Source: CAG-488 sp051881315
GTDB taxonomy: Bacteria > Bacillota > Clostridia > Oscillospirales > Acutalibacteraceae
Direction: 5' to 3'
Length of the DNA: 33,621 nucleotides
Assembly: GCA_051881315.1 (NCBI GenBank)
Contig: JBJEPQ010000043.1
Span: 1 to 33,621 of the forward strand
In this document: piece after piece, positions 8,256 through 15,345 of the stretch
Position numbering within the stretch: the stretch's first letter is position 1
How the letters are laid out: each line of letters begins with the position of its first letter
The notes under the pieces: model-generated
Told to the model about the DNA's origin: nothing
Databases searched by the model: none
The model's input: only the letters and a program-made list of their open reading frames with translations
Program-made: the position numbers and the translations under genes

Positions 8256-9485
8256 TTATTCCAAACCGGCCTTTTTCTTCATCTTGGCCATAACCTTGGT
8301 CGGAAGTCCGTAAAGGTTGATAAATCCTGCGGAATCCGCCTGGTTGTAAACCTCGTCCTCGTCGAAGGTTGCGATCTCGGGATCGTAGAGTGAATACGGA
8401 GAGGTTACGCCTGCCGGAGTGATGTTGCCCTTGTAAAGCTTGACGGTAACGTCGCCCGTTACGGTCTTCTGAGTCTCCTTAACAAAAGCAAGGATAGACT
8501 GAGTAAGCTTTGAATACCACTGAGCGTTGTAGACAAGCTCGCCGAGCTTATGACCTACAAGAGCCTTGTAATGTGAGGTCTCCTTGTCAAGAGTGATCGT
8601 CTCAAGGATCTCATGAGCCTTGTAAAGGATCGTGCCGCCCGGAGTCTCGTAAACGCCCCTTGACTTCATGCCGACAAGTCTGTTCTCAACGATATCGAGA
8701 AGTCCGATGCCGTTTGCTCCGCCAAGCTCGTTGAGCTTTGTTACGATGCCGACGGAATCCATCTCAACTCCGTCGATAGAGGTCGGAACGCCCTGCTCAA
8801 AATGAATTTTAACATAGGTCGGCTTGTCCGGAGCCTGCTCGGGAGAAACGCCCATCTCAAGGAAGCCCTCCTTGTTGTACTGCGGCTCGTTTGCAGGATC
8901 TTCAAGATCAAGTCCCTCATGTGAAAGATGCCAGATGTTCTTGTCCTTAGAATAGTTGGTCTCCCTGTTTATTTTAAGAGGAACATTATGTGCCTCGGCG
9001 TAGTCGATCTCCTCGTCACGGGACTTGATATCCCACTCTCTCCACGGAGCGATGATTGTCATATCGGGCGCAAAAGCCTTGATAGCAACCTCAAATCTTA
9101 CCTGATCGTTGCCCTTACCCGTACAGCCGTGACAGATAGCGTCGGCTCCCTCTTTCTCGGCGATCTCGCAAAGTCTCTTTGCAATGATCGGACGTGCAAG
9201 AGCCGTGCCGAGAGGATAGTTCTCATAGAGAGCGCCTGCCTGTACGCACGGGAAAGCAACCTCGTCAAGCATCTGCTTTGTGAGATCCTCAACATAGAGC
9301 TTTGAAGCGCCTGTCTTGAGAGCCTTTTCCTCAAGTCCCTCAAGCTCGCTTGCCTGACCTACGTTGCCGGAAACGGCGATGATCTCGGGATCGTTGTAGT
9401 TTTCCTTGAGCCACGGAATGATTATCGACGTGTCAAGTCCGCCCGAATAGGCGAGAACAATTTTTTTGATATCCTTCTTATTCAT
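8256..9485 (-). CDS. argG: Argininosuccinate synthase
   Basis: The 409-residue enzyme joins citrulline and aspartate using ATP to give argininosuccinate. The PP-loop nucleotide-binding motif AYSGGLDTS is at 12-20, followed by the GNVGQ, CHGCTGKGNDQVRFE and APWREW stretches characteristic of ArgG. The reading frame is open for a further 42 codons upstream, but that extension runs through the promoter and operator. The ATG at 9485 is preceded by GGAGG (9495-9491) and gives the normal family N-terminus, so I take it as the start. First gene of the arginine operon. Confidence 0.96.
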   Translation of the reverse strand: MNKKDIKKIVLAYSGGLDTSIIIPWLKENYNDPEIIAVSGNVGQASELEGLEEKALKTGASKLYVEDLTKQMLDEVAFPCVQAGALYENYPLGTALARPIIAKRLCEIAEKEGADAICHGCTGKGNDQVRFEVAIKAFAPDMTIIAPWREWDIKSRDEEIDYAEAHNVPLKINRETNYSKDKNIWHLSHEGLDLEDPANEPQYNKEGFLEMGVSPEQAPDKPTYVKIHFEQGVPTSIDGVEMDSVGIVTKLNELGGANGIGLLDIVENRLVGMKSRGVYETPGGTILYKAHEILETITLDKETSHYKALVGHKLGELVYNAQWYSKLTQSILAFVKETQKTVTGDVTVKLYKGNITPAGVTSPYSLYDPEIATFDEDEVYNQADSAGFINLYGLPTKVMAKMKKKAGLE

Positions 9486-9529
9486 AATAATTCCTCCGAT
9501 ATACAGAATTGTTTGTGTTTTATGCATAT

Positions 9530-9558
9530 ATATTAGCATATACTGTATATTTATGCAA
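9530..9558 (-). promoter_or_regulatory. argG promoter
   Basis: On the minus strand TTGCAT (9558-9553), a 17-bp spacer and TAATAT (9535-9530) form a good vegetative promoter about 45 bp before the argG start codon. The -35 and spacer are covered by an ARG-box match, which suggests ArgR repression when arginine is plentiful. Confidence 0.7.
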
Positions 9559-9559
9559 G
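9542..9559. promoter_or_regulatory. ARG-box-like ArgR operator
   Basis: The 14-bp core TGTATATTTATGCA (9544-9557) fits the ArgR consensus TGNATWWWWATNCA with no mismatch. It overlaps the -35 element and spacer of the argG promoter. Several flanking AT-rich TGCATA/TGTATA words may be extra half-sites. The argR gene itself is not in this window. Confidence 0.6.
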
Positions 9560-9779
9560 CATTTTTTGTATATTTCACCGCATTTTGTATATATGCACAA
9601 CGATATTTCAAGCCCCCGAAAGATTATATGCAAAATTACAAATGTGTTTTTTATTTTATTATACTATTTTTTAATTGATTGAAAAAAACAGGTATGTTTA
9701 TTCTTGATTAAACGCCTATGAATTCAATATAATTTCAAAATTACAAGGGCAAATATACAAAATATGCAATAATTATTCA

Positions 9780-10676
9780 CTACAGCGGGGCTTCATTCAA
9801 TATCAGTCTTTCCAGCTCCTTTGCCGCAGTTCCCAACCTCTCATTCTTTCTTTTAACAATACAAATCGACCGCTCAGGAAGCTTTTCCCTGATCTTTAAA
9901 ATTGACAGCTTGCTGCGTTCTCCATCCTTTTCATAAAAAACCTGTGGGATAAAGCCGATTCCGAGTCCGGCTTTGACGAGCGGTATAATCTGGTCAGCTG
10001 TTTCAACCTCAATATCGGGATTGAACTTTAAGCCGTTCGATAAAAAAAGACCGGAATAAAGCTCATATGTTCCTGTTTTTCTTCCGAGAGATATTATCGG
10101 ATAATTAACAACGGTTTTAAGATCAATAACATCGCCCGTCAACCTGAAAACATCAGAATTATATACTGCGGTATCCTTAATCGTTTTGATATGCCTGTAC
10201 GAAAAATCCCCTGCTTCGTCTTTTGAAACAGTTGTAACCGCGAAATCTACAGAACCGTTTTTTAATGCCGTAAACGCTCTCGGCGTAGTGTGGTTTTTAA
10301 TCCTAATCCTTACACCGGGATACATACGGTGATACCTTTCAAGGACAGGCAGCATCACGCAATGGAGCGCAACCTCACTCATTCCGACAGAAACAATACT
10401 GTTTTGAAGCGATCTTTCAACCGATATCTCTCTTTCGCCCGCTTCGATCTGTTCAAAGGCAACTTTAATATGTTCAAACAGCCTTTCTCCCTCAGGTGTA
10501 AGCGTAGTTCCGCTTCTTGAACGGACAAACAGTGTGCAACCGAGATTTTTTTCAAGCGTCTTAATAGTTCTTGTAACATTAGGCTGATTGCTCATAATAG
10601 CCTTAGATGCCGCCGTAATACTTCGATATTTCGCAACATAGTAAAAAATTCTGTAATAATCGTAGCTTACCTGCAT
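9780..10676 (-). CDS. LysR-family transcriptional regulator
   Basis: This 298-residue protein has the LysR plan: an N-terminal winged helix-turn-helix (about 1-60, with YRSITAASKAI, SNQPNVTRTIKTLEKNLG and LFVRSRSGTTLTPEGE) followed by a periplasmic-binding-protein-like effector domain (about 90-290). The effector is unknown. It is divergent from a MATE exporter with a 115-bp gap; the two promoters share one -10 box and a T-N11-A palindrome lies at 10689-10703. It therefore probably controls the exporter and itself. The ATG is preceded by GGAGGAG. Confidence 0.93.
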   Translation of the reverse strand: MQVSYDYYRIFYYVAKYRSITAASKAIMSNQPNVTRTIKTLEKNLGCTLFVRSRSGTTLTPEGERLFEHIKVAFEQIEAGEREISVERSLQNSIVSVGMSEVALHCVMLPVLERYHRMYPGVRIRIKNHTTPRAFTALKNGSVDFAVTTVSKDEAGDFSYRHIKTIKDTAVYNSDVFRLTGDVIDLKTVVNYPIISLGRKTGTYELYSGLFLSNGLKFNPDIEVETADQIIPLVKAGLGIGFIPQVFYEKDGERSKLSILKIREKLPERSICIVKRKNERLGTAAKELERLILNEAPL

Positions 10677-10688
10677 CTGCGCTCCTCC

Positions 10689-10703
10689 ATATCAAATTGA
10701 TAT
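10689..10703. promoter_or_regulatory. Candidate LysR binding site
   Basis: A near-perfect 15-bp palindrome ATATCAAATTGATAT contains the T-N11-A signature of LysR-type regulators. Its centre is about 64 bp before the predicted transcription start of the MATE gene, the classical distance for the recognition site of this family. It lies in the untranslated leader of the regulator gene. Confidence 0.6.
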
Positions 10704-10724
10704 AAAAAGATACAAAATATACAT

Positions 10725-10753
10725 TTTACATATATCATTGATTATATTATAAT
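10725..10753 (+). promoter_or_regulatory. MATE exporter promoter
   Basis: TTTACA (10725-10730), a 17-bp spacer and a perfect TATAAT (10748-10753). The -10 is shared with the opposing promoter of the regulator. Confidence 0.65.
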
Positions 10754-10774
10754 GTAAAAGTCCTATTTCGTCAA
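10746..10774 (-). promoter_or_regulatory. LysR gene promoter
   Basis: On the minus strand TTGACG (10774-10769), a 17-bp spacer and TATAAT (10751-10746). The palindrome ATTATAAT at 10746-10753 supplies the -10 for both directions. Confidence 0.65.
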
Positions 10775-10791
10775 GAAAGAAGTGATTTAAT

Positions 10792-12138
10792 TTGAATAAT
10801 AAGGATTTAACCGTTGGAAAGCCCTACACGGTCGTATGGAAATTCTGCCTGCCTCTTTTCGGCAGTATCATCTTTCAACAGCTATACAACCTTGCTGACA
10901 GCTTAGTTGCAGGCAAATTCATCGGCAACGACGCTCTGGCCGCAGTCGGCAACAGCTATGAGATCACTCTTATCTTCATTGCCTTTGCTTTCGGCTGTAA
11001 CATAGGCTGTTCGGTCATCACCTCTCAGCTTTTCGGCGCAAAGCGTTTCAGGGATATGAAGACCGCAGTTTACACAACGCTGATCTCCGGCGGCGTGTTG
11101 TGTGCGACGCTGATGCTTCTCGGACTTTTGTTCTGCGTCAACCTGCTCAAGCTCATCAACACACCCGACAATATCTTTGCGGACTCAAAGCTGTATCTTC
11201 TCATATACATACTCGGTCTGCCCTTTGTTTTCTACTATAATATCGCTTCGGGAATTTTTTCCGCCCTCGGTGATTCAAAAACTCCTTTCGTCTTTCTCGC
11301 CTGCTCATCGGTTGCAAACATTGCCGCCGACATACTCTTTGTCGCAGGGTTTAAAATGGGAGTTTCGGGCGTTGCGTGGGCAACCTTCATCTGTCAGGGA
11401 ATAAGCTGTATTCTCGCCGTTTTCTTCGTATTCAAGCGTTTCAAAAAAATCGAAACCGACAGAAAGCCTGCGGCGTTCTCTTTTGATCTTCTCAAGAGGA
11501 TTGCCGCTGTCGCCGTGCCGAGCATACTCCAGCAAAGCTTTATCTCAGTCGGCAACATAATTTTGCAGAGCGTAATAAACGGCTTCGGATCGGGAGTTAT
11601 TGCAGGCTACTCCGCATCGGTAAAGCTCAACAACCTTGTTGTCACCTCGTTCACAACGTTCGGTAACGGAATATCAAACTACACGGCGCAGAACCTCGGC
11701 GCACGCAAATTTGAGCGTATCAAGGACGGCTTCAAGGCAGGCGTCAAGCTTACCTGGATGATCTGTATTCCCATTATCGCACTCTATCTGACGGCAAGCC
11801 GCTATCTGATGTATTTCTTCCTCGACAGTCCGACGGGAGAGGCGATGGACACGGGAATTATGTTTCTGAGAATAGTCGCACCGTTCTATTTCATCGCCGC
11901 CGCCAAGCTCGTCTCCGACGGAGTTCTCAGAGGAGCCGGACAGATGAAAGCCTTTATGGCAGGTACGTTTACCGATCTTATTCTCAGGGTTGCGCTTGCC
12001 GCCGTACTTTCGGCAACGGCACTCGGCTCAACGGGAATATGGATTTCATGGCCTGTCGGCTGGGTGACAGGCGGAATAATCTCAGTCATATTCAGCTTTA
12101 AATATATGAACAGAGTAAAATACGACGGAATAATCTGA
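10792..12138 (+). CDS. MATE-family multidrug/toxin exporter
   Basis: The 448-residue integral membrane protein fits the MATE fold of twelve helices in two related halves. The N-terminus NNKDLTVGKPYTVVWKF leads into the typical FQQLYNLADSLVAGKFIG segment, and the second half has a matching FISVGNIILQSVINGFGSG segment. Family members use sodium or proton gradients to extrude cationic drugs or metabolites; the substrate here cannot be read from sequence. The start is TTG with a purine-rich AAGAAAGAAG ribosome site. Divergent from, and probably controlled by, the adjacent LysR protein. A terminator follows directly. Confidence 0.93.
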   Translation: MNNKDLTVGKPYTVVWKFCLPLFGSIIFQQLYNLADSLVAGKFIGNDALAAVGNSYEITLIFIAFAFGCNIGCSVITSQLFGAKRFRDMKTAVYTTLISGGVLCATLMLLGLLFCVNLLKLINTPDNIFADSKLYLLIYILGLPFVFYYNIASGIFSALGDSKTPFVFLACSSVANIAADILFVAGFKMGVSGVAWATFICQGISCILAVFFVFKRFKKIETDRKPAAFSFDLLKRIAAVAVPSILQQSFISVGNIILQSVINGFGSGVIAGYSASVKLNNLVVTSFTTFGNGISNYTAQNLGARKFERIKDGFKAGVKLTWMICIPIIALYLTASRYLMYFFLDSPTGEAMDTGIMFLRIVAPFYFIAAAKLVSDGVLRGAGQMKAFMAGTFTDLILRVALAAVLSATALGSTGIWISWPVGWVTGGIISVIFSFKYMNRVKYDGII

Positions 12139-12143
12139 CCTAT

Positions 12144-12182
12144 ATAAATCGCTTTATTTATCGGTAAAGCGATTTATTTTTG
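12144..12182 (+). terminator. Terminator of the MATE gene
   Basis: A 13-bp perfect stem (12144-12156 with 12165-12177) around an 8-nt loop is followed by TTTTTG. It begins 6 bp after the stop codon. Confidence 0.85.
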
Positions 12183-12209
12183 ACAAGAGTGTATTATATA
12201 TGGTAAAAT
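12180..12209 (+). promoter_or_regulatory. dusB promoter
   Basis: A perfect TTGACA (12180-12185), an 18-bp spacer and TAAAAT (12204-12209). The -35 touches the T-tract of the preceding terminator, and the predicted leader is only about 10 nt long. Confidence 0.55.
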
Positions 12210-12225
12210 AAATTTCGGTGATTAA

Positions 12226-13191
12226 ATGAAAATCGGTAATCTTGAAATAAAGGGACATGCCTGTCTTGCCCCGATGGCAGGGGTGGCTGACAGGGCGTTC
12301 CGTGAGCTTTGTGTGAGCTACGGAGCGTCATATGTCATCAGCGAAATGGTCAGCTCCAAGGGACTGACAATGCAGGACAGAAAGTCAAAGGAGCTGCTCT
12401 TGCTCTCCGAAAAAGAGCGTCCTGCCGGAGCGCAGATATTCGGCGACGATCCCGAAATAATGGCAAAAGCGGCGCTCAAAGCGACAGAGTTCTCTCCCGA
12501 CTTTATAGACATCAATATGGGCTGTCCTGCCCCTAAAATTGCAGGCAACGGCGGCGGCTCGGCTCTTTTGAAAAATCCCGAGCTTATCGGCAGGATCGTC
12601 GAAAAGGTGGTTGAGGTCTCCCCTGTTCCCGTCACGGCAAAAATCCGCATCGGCTGGGATTCGGAGCATATCAACGCCGTTGAGGTCGCCAAGCGGATAG
12701 AAGCGGCAGGAGCCTCGGCAATAACCGTTCACGGACGTACAAAGGCTCAGATGTACGCTCCGCCCGTTTTTCTTGACGAGATAGCAAAGGTCAAAAAAGC
12801 CGTTTCCATTCCCGTTATCGGCAACGGCGATATAGTTGACGGAAAGAGCGCAAAAAAGATGCTTGACGAAACGGGCTGTGATTTTTTGATGGTCGGCAGA
12901 GGAGCTTTGGGAAATCCGTGGATATTCCGCTGTATAAATGCATATCTTAACAACGAAACCGATTATACCGAGCCGACGCTTGAGGAAAAAATGGAGGTTA
13001 TGCTCGCTCATATCGGCACTCTCTGCGAATACAAGGGAACGAGGGTAGGTATGAGAGAAGCACGCAAGCACGCCGCCTGGTACATCAAGGGCATCAGAGG
13101 AGCCGCCTCCTTCAGGCAGGAAATCGGCAGTCTTTCAAGCATGGATGAGCTGAGGGCGCTTGTAGAGAGAGTCATCGGCTCACAGCGATAA
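12226..13191 (+). CDS. dusB: tRNA-dihydrouridine synthase (DusB/NifR3 type)
   Basis: This 321-residue flavoenzyme reduces uridine to dihydrouridine in tRNA D-loops using FMN and NADPH. The TIM-barrel FMN site opens with APMAGVADRAFR (15-26). The catalytic cysteine is Cys100 in NMGCPAPK, followed by the GGGSALL loop, VTAKIRIGWD, TVHGRTKAQMY and the phosphate-binding GNGDI and GRGALGNPWIF motifs. A small helical tRNA-binding domain fills the last 80 residues or so. The length is normal. The ATG has a weak GGTG ribosome site close to the predicted transcription start. In many Firmicutes dus genes lie elsewhere; here it stands alone with its own promoter. Confidence 0.95.
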   Translation: MKIGNLEIKGHACLAPMAGVADRAFRELCVSYGASYVISEMVSSKGLTMQDRKSKELLLLSEKERPAGAQIFGDDPEIMAKAALKATEFSPDFIDINMGCPAPKIAGNGGGSALLKNPELIGRIVEKVVEVSPVPVTAKIRIGWDSEHINAVEVAKRIEAAGASAITVHGRTKAQMYAPPVFLDEIAKVKKAVSIPVIGNGDIVDGKSAKKMLDETGCDFLMVGRGALGNPWIFRCINAYLNNETDYTEPTLEEKMEVMLAHIGTLCEYKGTRVGMREARKHAAWYIKGIRGAASFRQEIGSLSSMDELRALVERVIGSQR

Positions 13192-13192
13192 A

Positions 13193-13226
13193 AATATTCA
13201 TTATTCATTGAATATTCATCGTTTTT
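13193..13226 (+). terminator. Possible weak dusB terminator
   Basis: Right after the dusB stop, AATATTCA (13193-13200) can pair with TGAATATT (13209-13216), and TTTTT follows at 13222-13226. The stem is entirely AT-rich apart from one pair, so it would be inefficient. Confidence 0.35.
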
Positions 13227-13257
13227 GACGTCAAAATAATTGAGTCAAAAAAATGAG

Positions 13258-13362
13258 TTTTCCACAGGTAAAGGTCAAAACCTTTACGAATTTTCCACAT
13301 CTTACCTCTGAAAGCCTTGAAAGTGCGTTGAGTTTTCCACACTTTCCACCGAGTTTTCCACA
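13258..13362. promoter_or_regulatory. Cluster of four DnaA-box matches
   Basis: The 9-mer TTTTCCACA occurs at 13258-13266, 13291-13299, 13333-13341 and 13354-13362, all in the same orientation, with a degenerate fifth copy at 13342-13350. Each fits the DnaA-box consensus TTWTNCACA. Start-to-start distances are 33, 42 and 21 bp, close to whole helical turns, so bound proteins would lie on nearly one face of the DNA. No dnaA, dnaN or rpmH is nearby, so this would be a cluster outside oriC, possibly tied to control of acpP, or a DnaA-titrating site. Binding is inference. Confidence 0.55.
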
Positions 13363-13513
13363 ACGTCAAGTGTTTTTGCTTTACGACAAGTAAAACTACT
13401 TTACAAACCGTATATTGTTCATTTTGCATATCAATATTCATTATTCGTTTTTTCGGTCACCGAAAAATAATGAAAAAAACAGTTTATTTTAACAAAATTA
13501 TACAAAAAGTCTA

Positions 13514-13542
13514 TTGACAAAAATCAAAAATAACACTAATAT
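13514..13542 (+). promoter_or_regulatory. acpP promoter
   Basis: A perfect TTGACA (13514-13519), a 17-bp spacer and TAATAT (13537-13542), followed by an AT-rich leader and a GGAGG ribosome site (13568-13572). Expected to be strong, as suits an abundant protein. Confidence 0.8.
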
Positions 13543-13582
13543 CTTTTAGTAAGTATTAAATATAAATGGAGGAATCACTTTC

Positions 13583-13819
13583 ATGTCATCATCAGTATTT
13601 GAAAGGCTGCAAAAAATTCTTGCCGAACAGTTTGAAATTGACGAGGACGACATTACCCTCAACAGCGATCTCGTCGATGATCTCGGTGCCGACAGTCTCG
13701 ATTTCGTAGACCTTGTTATGAGCATTGAGGATGAATTCGAGATCGAGGTTCCCGACGAAGCGATCGAGGAGATCAGAACGGTTGACGACGCCGTTAAATA
13801 CATTGAGGATCACGAATAA
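13583..13819 (+). CDS. acpP: Acyl carrier protein
   Basis: This acidic 78-residue protein carries growing acyl chains on a 4'-phosphopantetheine arm during fatty-acid synthesis. The attachment serine is Ser38 in GADSLD, inside the expected four-helix layout, and size and charge are typical. It is not next to fab genes. Instead it has its own strong promoter and lies 20 bp before proS, so the two may share a transcript. Whether it is the housekeeping ACP or a second copy cannot be settled from this window. Confidence 0.95.
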   Translation: MSSSVFERLQKILAEQFEIDEDDITLNSDLVDDLGADSLDFVDLVMSIEDEFEIEVPDEAIEEIRTVDDAVKYIEDHE

Positions 13820-13839
13820 TAATAAAGGCGGTAATTAAA

Positions 13840-15276
13840 TTGGCACAGCAAAAAAAGATGGTTGAAGAAATCACGTCAATGGACGAGGATTTCGCAAAAT
13901 GGTATACCGACGTTGTTAAGAAGGCTGAGCTTTGCGAATACACGAGCGTCAAGGGCTGTATGGTTATAAGACCTTACGGCTACGCTATCTGGGAAAATAT
14001 TCAGCGTCTTATGGACGGTATGTTCAAGGCAACGGGACACGAGAATGTATGTATGCCCATGTTCATTCCCGAAAGCCTGCTCGATAAGGAAAAGGATCAC
14101 GTTGAGGGCTTCGCTCCCGAGGTTGCGTGGGTAACCCACGGCGGCAACGAAAAGCTTGACGAAAGGCTCTGCGTAAGACCTACTTCGGAAACTCTTTTCT
14201 GTGAGCACTACGCAAACATAGTTCACTCATACAGGGATCTTCCCAAGCTCTACAACCAGTGGGTAAGCGTTGTCCGCTGGGAAAAGACAACACGTCCGTT
14301 TCTCCGTACAAGAGAGTTCCTCTGGCAGGAGGGCCACACGATCCACGCAACTGCCGAGGAGGCTCAGGAGGAAACTATCCGTATGCTCAACGTTTACGCC
14401 GAGTTCTGCGAGAAATATCTTGCTATGCCCGTCGTAAAGGGCGTTAAGACAGCCAAGGAGCGTTTTGCCGGAGCTGAGGATACATACACCATTGAGGCTC
14501 TTATGCACGACGGCAAGGCTCTCCAGAGCGGCACATCGCATTATTTCGGAGACGGCTTTGCAAAGGCCTTTGACATTCAGTTTACAGGCAAGGACAACAA
14601 GCTTCATCACCCGTTCCAGACCTCGTGGGGCACAACAACCCGTCTTATCGGTGCTATCATAATGACTCACGGCGACGACAACGGACTTGTTCTCCCCCCT
14701 GCCGTAGCTCCCATTCAGCTTGTTATCGTACCTATCGCTTCTCACAAGGAGGGCGTTCTCGACAAGGCGAACGAGCTTAAAGATAAGCTTTCCAAGGTTT
14801 GCAGAGTTAAGCTTGACGACAGCGACAACAGCGCAGGCTGGAAGTTTGCCGAATACGAGATGAAGGGTGTTCCTCTCCGTCTTGAGATCGGTCCTAAGGA
14901 CATTGAAAACAACCGCTGTGTAGTTGTCCGCCGAGACAGCAACGAAAAGATATTTGTTTCGCTTGACGAGCTTGAGCAGAGAGTTCCCGAGCTTCTTCAG
15001 GAGGTTCACGACGGTCTTTATCAAAAGGCTCTTGACCGCAGAGCGGCAATGACCTTTACGGCAAAGGATTATGCCGAGCTTAAAGACATCGCCGACAACA
15101 AGCCCGGATTTATCAAGGCTATGTGGTGCGGCGAGCGTGAGTGCGAGGATAAGCTCAAGGACGAGCTGGGAATCACCTCACGCTGTATCCCGTTCGAGCA
15201 GGAGCAGCTCTCCGACACCTGCGTATGCTGCGGCAAGCCTGCAAAGCATATGCTCTACTGGGGCAAGGCTTATTGA
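13840..15276 (+). CDS. proS: Prolyl-tRNA synthetase, short archaeal/eukaryote-like form
   Basis: The 478-residue class II synthetase attaches proline to its tRNA. The absence of the roughly 180-residue editing (INS) insertion between motifs 2 and 3, the length and the C-terminal zinc-type domain with CVCCG and a terminal Tyr place it in the archaeal/eukaryote-like ProS group found in many Clostridia. Motif 2 is visible as RWEKTTRPFLRTREFLWQEG and motif 3 as GTTTRLIGAII. The start is TTG with AAAGGCGG 8-9 bp before it. A bidirectional terminator lies just after the stop. Misacylated alanyl-tRNA-Pro would have to be cleared by a separate editing factor. Confidence 0.95.
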   Translation: MAQQKKMVEEITSMDEDFAKWYTDVVKKAELCEYTSVKGCMVIRPYGYAIWENIQRLMDGMFKATGHENVCMPMFIPESLLDKEKDHVEGFAPEVAWVTHGGNEKLDERLCVRPTSETLFCEHYANIVHSYRDLPKLYNQWVSVVRWEKTTRPFLRTREFLWQEGHTIHATAEEAQEETIRMLNVYAEFCEKYLAMPVVKGVKTAKERFAGAEDTYTIEALMHDGKALQSGTSHYFGDGFAKAFDIQFTGKDNKLHHPFQTSWGTTTRLIGAIIMTHGDDNGLVLPPAVAPIQLVIVPIASHKEGVLDKANELKDKLSKVCRVKLDDSDNSAGWKFAEYEMKGVPLRLEIGPKDIENNRCVVVRRDSNEKIFVSLDELEQRVPELLQEVHDGLYQKALDRRAAMTFTAKDYAELKDIADNKPGFIKAMWCGERECEDKLKDELGITSRCIPFEQEQLSDTCVCCGKPAKHMLYWGKAY

Positions 15277-15291
15277 TCTGAATAAATAATT

Positions 15292-15338
15292 AAAATGGCT
15301 TACATCGGAAATCAAAACCGATATAAGCCATTTTCTTT
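15292..15338. terminator. Bidirectional terminator between proS and the isomerase gene
   Basis: AAAATGGCTTA (15292-15302) pairs with TAAGCCATTTT (15324-15334), and an inner ATCGG/CCGAT extends the stem. T-rich tails are present on both strands. The convergent genes end on either side. Confidence 0.8.
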
Positions 15339-15345
15339 ATGTAAT

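Larger units (their letters stand above)
9486..9779. other. AT-rich argG upstream region, otherwise empty
   Basis: This gap between the ends of argG (start) and the LysR gene (stop) holds the argG promoter and ARG box. The rest is AT-rich, with no open frame worth calling and no convincing terminator for the LysR gene. A further imperfect ARG-box-like sequence, TGCAATAATTATTCA, lies at about 9765-9779 with half-sites one base too far apart. Confidence 0.6.
13192..13582. other. 391-bp intergenic region with DnaA boxes, palindromes and acpP promoter
   Basis: There is no gene here. From left to right it holds a weak dusB terminator (13193-13226), a perfect 14-bp palindrome TTTTGACGTCAAAA (13223-13236), four TTTTCCACA boxes with an inverted repeat GTAAAGGT/ACCTTTAC (13268-13287) between the first two, a second copy of AATATTCATTATTC (13433-13446; first copy 13193-13206), a short inverted repeat TTTTTCGG/CCGAAAAA (13449-13467), an AT-rich stretch, and the acpP promoter. 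A minus-strand open frame at 13205-13441 with repeated Trp-Lys-Thr is a by-product of the boxes. Confidence 0.7.

Noticed and set aside
9486..9611. N-terminal extension of ArgG by 42 residues
   Set aside because: The extension runs through the promoter and ARG box and is not in the family; GGAGG precedes the ATG at 9485.
13205..13441. Minus-strand 78-residue open frame rich in Trp-Lys-Thr
   Set aside because: The repeated residues are simply the translation of the TGTGGAAAA boxes. There is no ribosome site, and the frame overlaps the regulatory region.
13192..13582. Chromosomal origin oriC
   Set aside because: DnaA boxes and an AT-rich stretch are present, but dnaA, dnaN, rpmH and other origin neighbours are missing, so a cluster outside the origin is more likely.
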